Assembly (NCBI GenBank): GCA_023823795.1
Contig: CP085710.1
Location: 646,001 to 710,000, forward strand
Length of the DNA: 64,000 bases
Reading direction: 5' to 3'
DNA from: Bacillus sp. F19
Lineage (GTDB): Bacteria > Bacillota > Bacilli > Bacillales > Bacillaceae
Each line of letters begins with the position of its first letter. Position 1 is the stretch's first letter. The position numbers and the translations under genes were made by a program. The notes beneath the pieces are model-generated. The model did not search any database. It was given only the letters and a program-made list of their open reading frames with translations, and was not told where the DNA came from. This document shows, in pieces, positions 62,036-64,000 of this stretch.

Positions 62036-62944
62036 TTAAAATTGCAGTTTTGCCAATAATTTTTTCATATCTTCTGGGAAATCCGCGCTCACTGACACTT
62101 TTTCAGCTGTAAAAGGATGCATAACCGTTATTTCTGACGCATGCAGAGCTTGGCGGTTTATCAAGTTTTTGTTCCCGCCATATAAGTCATCCCCTGAAAT
62201 CGGATAGCCAATGTGGCTCAGATGGACACGAATCTGATGGGTTCGACCGGTTTCCAGCTGCAGTTTAACAAGTGATACATCAAAACGAGTATTGTAATCT
62301 TCCGTTTTAAAATGAGTTAGTGCAGGCTGTCCGCTCGGAGATACTCTCCGACGGGTCGAATGATGACGGTCCTTTCCGATCGGCTGATCAATCTTTCCGT
62401 TTTTCTGCTTCAATTTCCCTTGTACGATGGCTGTATAAGTTCTTTTGATCAGCCGTTCTTCAAGGAGGCGGTCCAGGATAGCATGTGATAAGGCATGTTT
62501 GGCAAAAACGATTGCACCTGAGGTATCGTGATCAAGTCTGTGAATATGTCTTATTTTTCTAGTCATCCCCTGCATCTGTAAATGAAAGGCGGCTCCATTA
62601 GCGAGTGTGCCGGTTTGACCCGGTTCATTTGGATGTGTATCCATTCCGGCAGGTTTATTGACGATTAAAAAATGCTCGTCCTCAAATAGTAAATCAAGCT
62701 CCATGTATTCTGGGATGATATCAAGATCTTCATCTTGAAATAAACGAATCATAATGGAGTCTTTTTCATTTAATGGCGCCGTCCAATTTGGCAGGGAGTC
62801 ATTTATTTTTACTTCATGTTCCATCCGCCATTTATGAATGAGCGTCTTTGGTGCATTCAGTTTTTCTTTCAGAAATTGCTGAAGGGAAATCCCTGTCCAT
62901 TCTTTCTTAACCGGAAATTCCATCCATTCTCCTTTAATTTTCAT
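62036..62944 (-). CDS. yhcT: RluA-family pseudouridine synthase YhcT
   Basis: 302 residues. RluD-like catalytic motif HRLDHDTSGAIVFAK with the catalytic Asp, then RVSPSGQPALTHF and LETGRTHQIRVHL. It converts uridine to pseudouridine in rRNA or tRNA. It matches yhcT in position between the sortase and yhcU; here it is on the opposite strand. Confidence 0.93.
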   Translation of the reverse strand: MKIKGEWMEFPVKKEWTGISLQQFLKEKLNAPKTLIHKWRMEHEVKINDSLPNWTAPLNEKDSIMIRLFQDEDLDIIPEYMELDLLFEDEHFLIVNKPAGMDTHPNEPGQTGTLANGAAFHLQMQGMTRKIRHIHRLDHDTSGAIVFAKHALSHAILDRLLEERLIKRTYTAIVQGKLKQKNGKIDQPIGKDRHHSTRRRVSPSGQPALTHFKTEDYNTRFDVSLVKLQLETGRTHQIRVHLSHIGYPISGDDLYGGNKNLINRQALHASEITVMHPFTAEKVSVSADFPEDMKKLLAKLQF

Positions 62945-63102
62945 TGCAATCCCCTATCTATCAGTAGTCTTACAAGTATACTAAAGATGCTAATTGGATG
63001 TCCAAGCTAGAAACGGAAACACTTACCTCTCCTTCGGGCATTAGAGCTATGTTATTCTAGCAGTAAGATAAATGCCCGATCGCAGCAAAGAGGTGAATGA
63101 AT

Positions 63103-63504
63103 TTGAGAATTGTTTTTGCATCAACCGAGGAGCAGGAGCAGTACATTGAAGAACTGATTGAAACTATGTATGAAGAAATATTCCCGCAGTATTTTTCAGA
63201 TGAAACGATTGATCAGCTGGATGAACTTGCCGTTTTAAAGCCGCAAACAGAAGACATGCAGTATAATGGCACGTTAAAAGAAGCTTTTCAAATCATGTCC
63301 AGTCTTCAAGCCCTTACAGCATTGCTTAATCATTTGGATCAGCAATCTGAAGAGGAAAACAGGGATCTTTACGACCGCAATATCAATATCTTAAAGAAGT
63401 ACGGCTATCAATTCCCCCTTACATTTGATCACTTTCTTTCTTCAAAAGAGAAGGCTGAACAAGTAAGCAAATATGGTAAACCGTCAAATAAGTGGATTGT
63501 ATAA
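63103..63504 (+). CDS. yhcU: YhcU-like protein (DUF5365)
   Basis: 133 residues from TTG 63103, seven bases after GAGGTGA; the ATG at 63097 is too close to that site. Acidic, helical protein beginning MRIVFASTEEQEQYIEELIE, no TM segment. It is syntenic with yhcU of B. subtilis, whose function is unknown. Confidence 0.85.
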   Translation: MRIVFASTEEQEQYIEELIETMYEEIFPQYFSDETIDQLDELAVLKPQTEDMQYNGTLKEAFQIMSSLQALTALLNHLDQQSEEENRDLYDRNINILKKYGYQFPLTFDHFLSSKEKAEQVSKYGKPSNKWIV

Positions 63505-63540
63505 AAAAAGGGTACACGGTCGTGTACCCTTCTTTTTTGT
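63505..63540 (+). terminator. Terminator of yhcU
   Basis: A stem of AAGGGTACACG with CGTGTACCCTT and a 2-nt loop is followed by CTTTTTT. Confidence 0.9.
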
Positions 63541-63624
63541 ATTTAGAACCCGTATTTTCGGTCGATAGAGCCTGGATGTATGTTATTTTCGTTATTTAGT
63601 GTGCCCTATCTGCCTTTAAATAAC

Positions 63625-63738
63625 GTTATTGTCCAGCTCCATCGACCAGAACACCTCTGCCTATAAAGTCAAACCCGGACTTTTCTGTCAGAGCCTTATC
63701 TGTCTGTCGGGGCTAAATGGATGATTCCGCTTTTCTTA
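63625..63738. repeat. Family D element, diverged copy
   Basis: GTCCAGCTCCATCGACCAGAAC, AAAGTCAAACCCGGACTTTTC and CTGTCTGTCGGGGCTAAATG...CCGCTTTTC match the other D elements. Confidence 0.8.
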
Positions 63739-64000
63739 TTTCCAATTACTCAATAAATTCTTAAAATAAGCCTCATCATTATAGCCTTCTACACGTTCTA
63801 CTTCTTTTCCGTTCTGATAGCGGACAAGTGTTGGAGTAACTTCGATTCCGTACTGCTGCCAGCCGTCTTCAAACTCAAGCAGGTTTAATTGGCCGATTTC
63901 TACCCCTGCTTCTTCTGCAGCAGGCATTAATTCAGGAGTCGTTCTTTTGCAGTGTTCACAAGTTGGACTGAAGTAATAAATAACAAAGTCCTCTTTTTTA
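63736..64000 (-). CDS. Thioredoxin-like protein (3' part, gene runs off the window)
   Basis: The minus-strand frame is open to the right edge, so the start is outside; the Met at 63927 is internal. The visible 87 codons include FVIYYFSPTCEHCKRTTPEL with the redox motif CEHC, and cis-Pro in IEVTPTLVRYQNGKEV. This is a small thioredoxin-fold reductase of the bdbA/YtpP kind. Confidence 0.85.
   Translation of the reverse strand, partial: KKEDFVIYYFSPTCEHCKRTTPELMPAAEEAGVEIGQLNLLEFEDGWQQYGIEVTPTLVRYQNGKEVERVEGYNDEAYFKNLLSNWK

Overview
The window reads as chromosome of a low-GC Gram-positive spore former of the Bacillaceae (Bacillus/Metabacillus type). Evidence: strong GGAGG ribosome binding sites, frequent TTG/GTG starts, B. 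subtilis-like neighbourhoods (queG-yhbB-trmL, then prkA and yhbH near the left end; a YhcS-type sortase, yhcT and yhcU near the right end; dctB/dctS/dctR/dctP; ykaA-pit), sporulation genes (prkA, yhbH) and CcpA-, Fur- and MhqR-like sites.

Layout. 1-5.3 kb: the end of a sugar-binding ABC lipoprotein, a 52-bp tandem array and a YesM/YesN-type two-component system. 5.4-15.1 kb: tRNA-Gly, a B3/B4-domain protein, queG, yhbB, trmL, prkA, yhbH and an M48 protease carrying ankyrin repeats. 15.1-20.4 kb: a candidate structured RNA, a second 52-bp array, and the decayed remains of a beta-glucoside/chitobiose utilisation locus (frameshifted GH4 glycosidase, short ChbG, shredded LevR/CelR-type activator), plus an acyltransferase. 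20.4-24.5 kb: an OmpR/HisKA two-component system, a ferritin-like protein and a lipoprotein. 24.6-33.8 kb: an apparently inserted segment, bounded on both sides by the same 227-bp repeat family. It carries a catalytically broken tyrosine recombinase, a truncated HepT toxin, an ArdC N-terminal stub, small plasmid-like ORFs, a long inverted repeat and a 1436-residue subtilase ending in a dockerin. 33.9-40 kb: a frameshifted DUF915 hydrolase, then a LacI-controlled sugar ABC operon with ThuA and three palindromic operators. 40-48 kb: a third 52-bp array, the dicarboxylate sensing/uptake genes and a phosphate transporter. 48-64 kb: redox enzymes (one Fur-controlled, one under MhqR-like sites), a subtilase tail, a truncated PadR/DUF1048/ABC cassette, glpP, a tatA-phoD locus with a broken tatC, EcsC, aldo-keto reductases, sortase, yhcT, yhcU and a partial thioredoxin.

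The strongest unexplained signal is in the intergenic DNA. Four unrelated short-repeat families (about 9.3, 24.6-24.9 with 33-33.8, 44.35 and 61.92 kb) keep exact 21-bp phasing. Three tandem arrays (1.1, 15.8 and 40 kb) all have a 52-bp unit. These lengths are close to 2 and 5 helical turns. Arrays two and three also share one core motif. A further dispersed element of about 122 bp with two mutually exclusive hairpins recurs at 9.5, 37.3, 44.5 and 63.65 kb.

Several genes carry single-base frameshifts or truncations (GH4, DUF915, tatC, ABC ATPase, recombinase, KP-43-like protease tail). The region is therefore a patchwork of conserved backbone and decaying accessory DNA. All assignments are from reading the sequence; no database search was possible.
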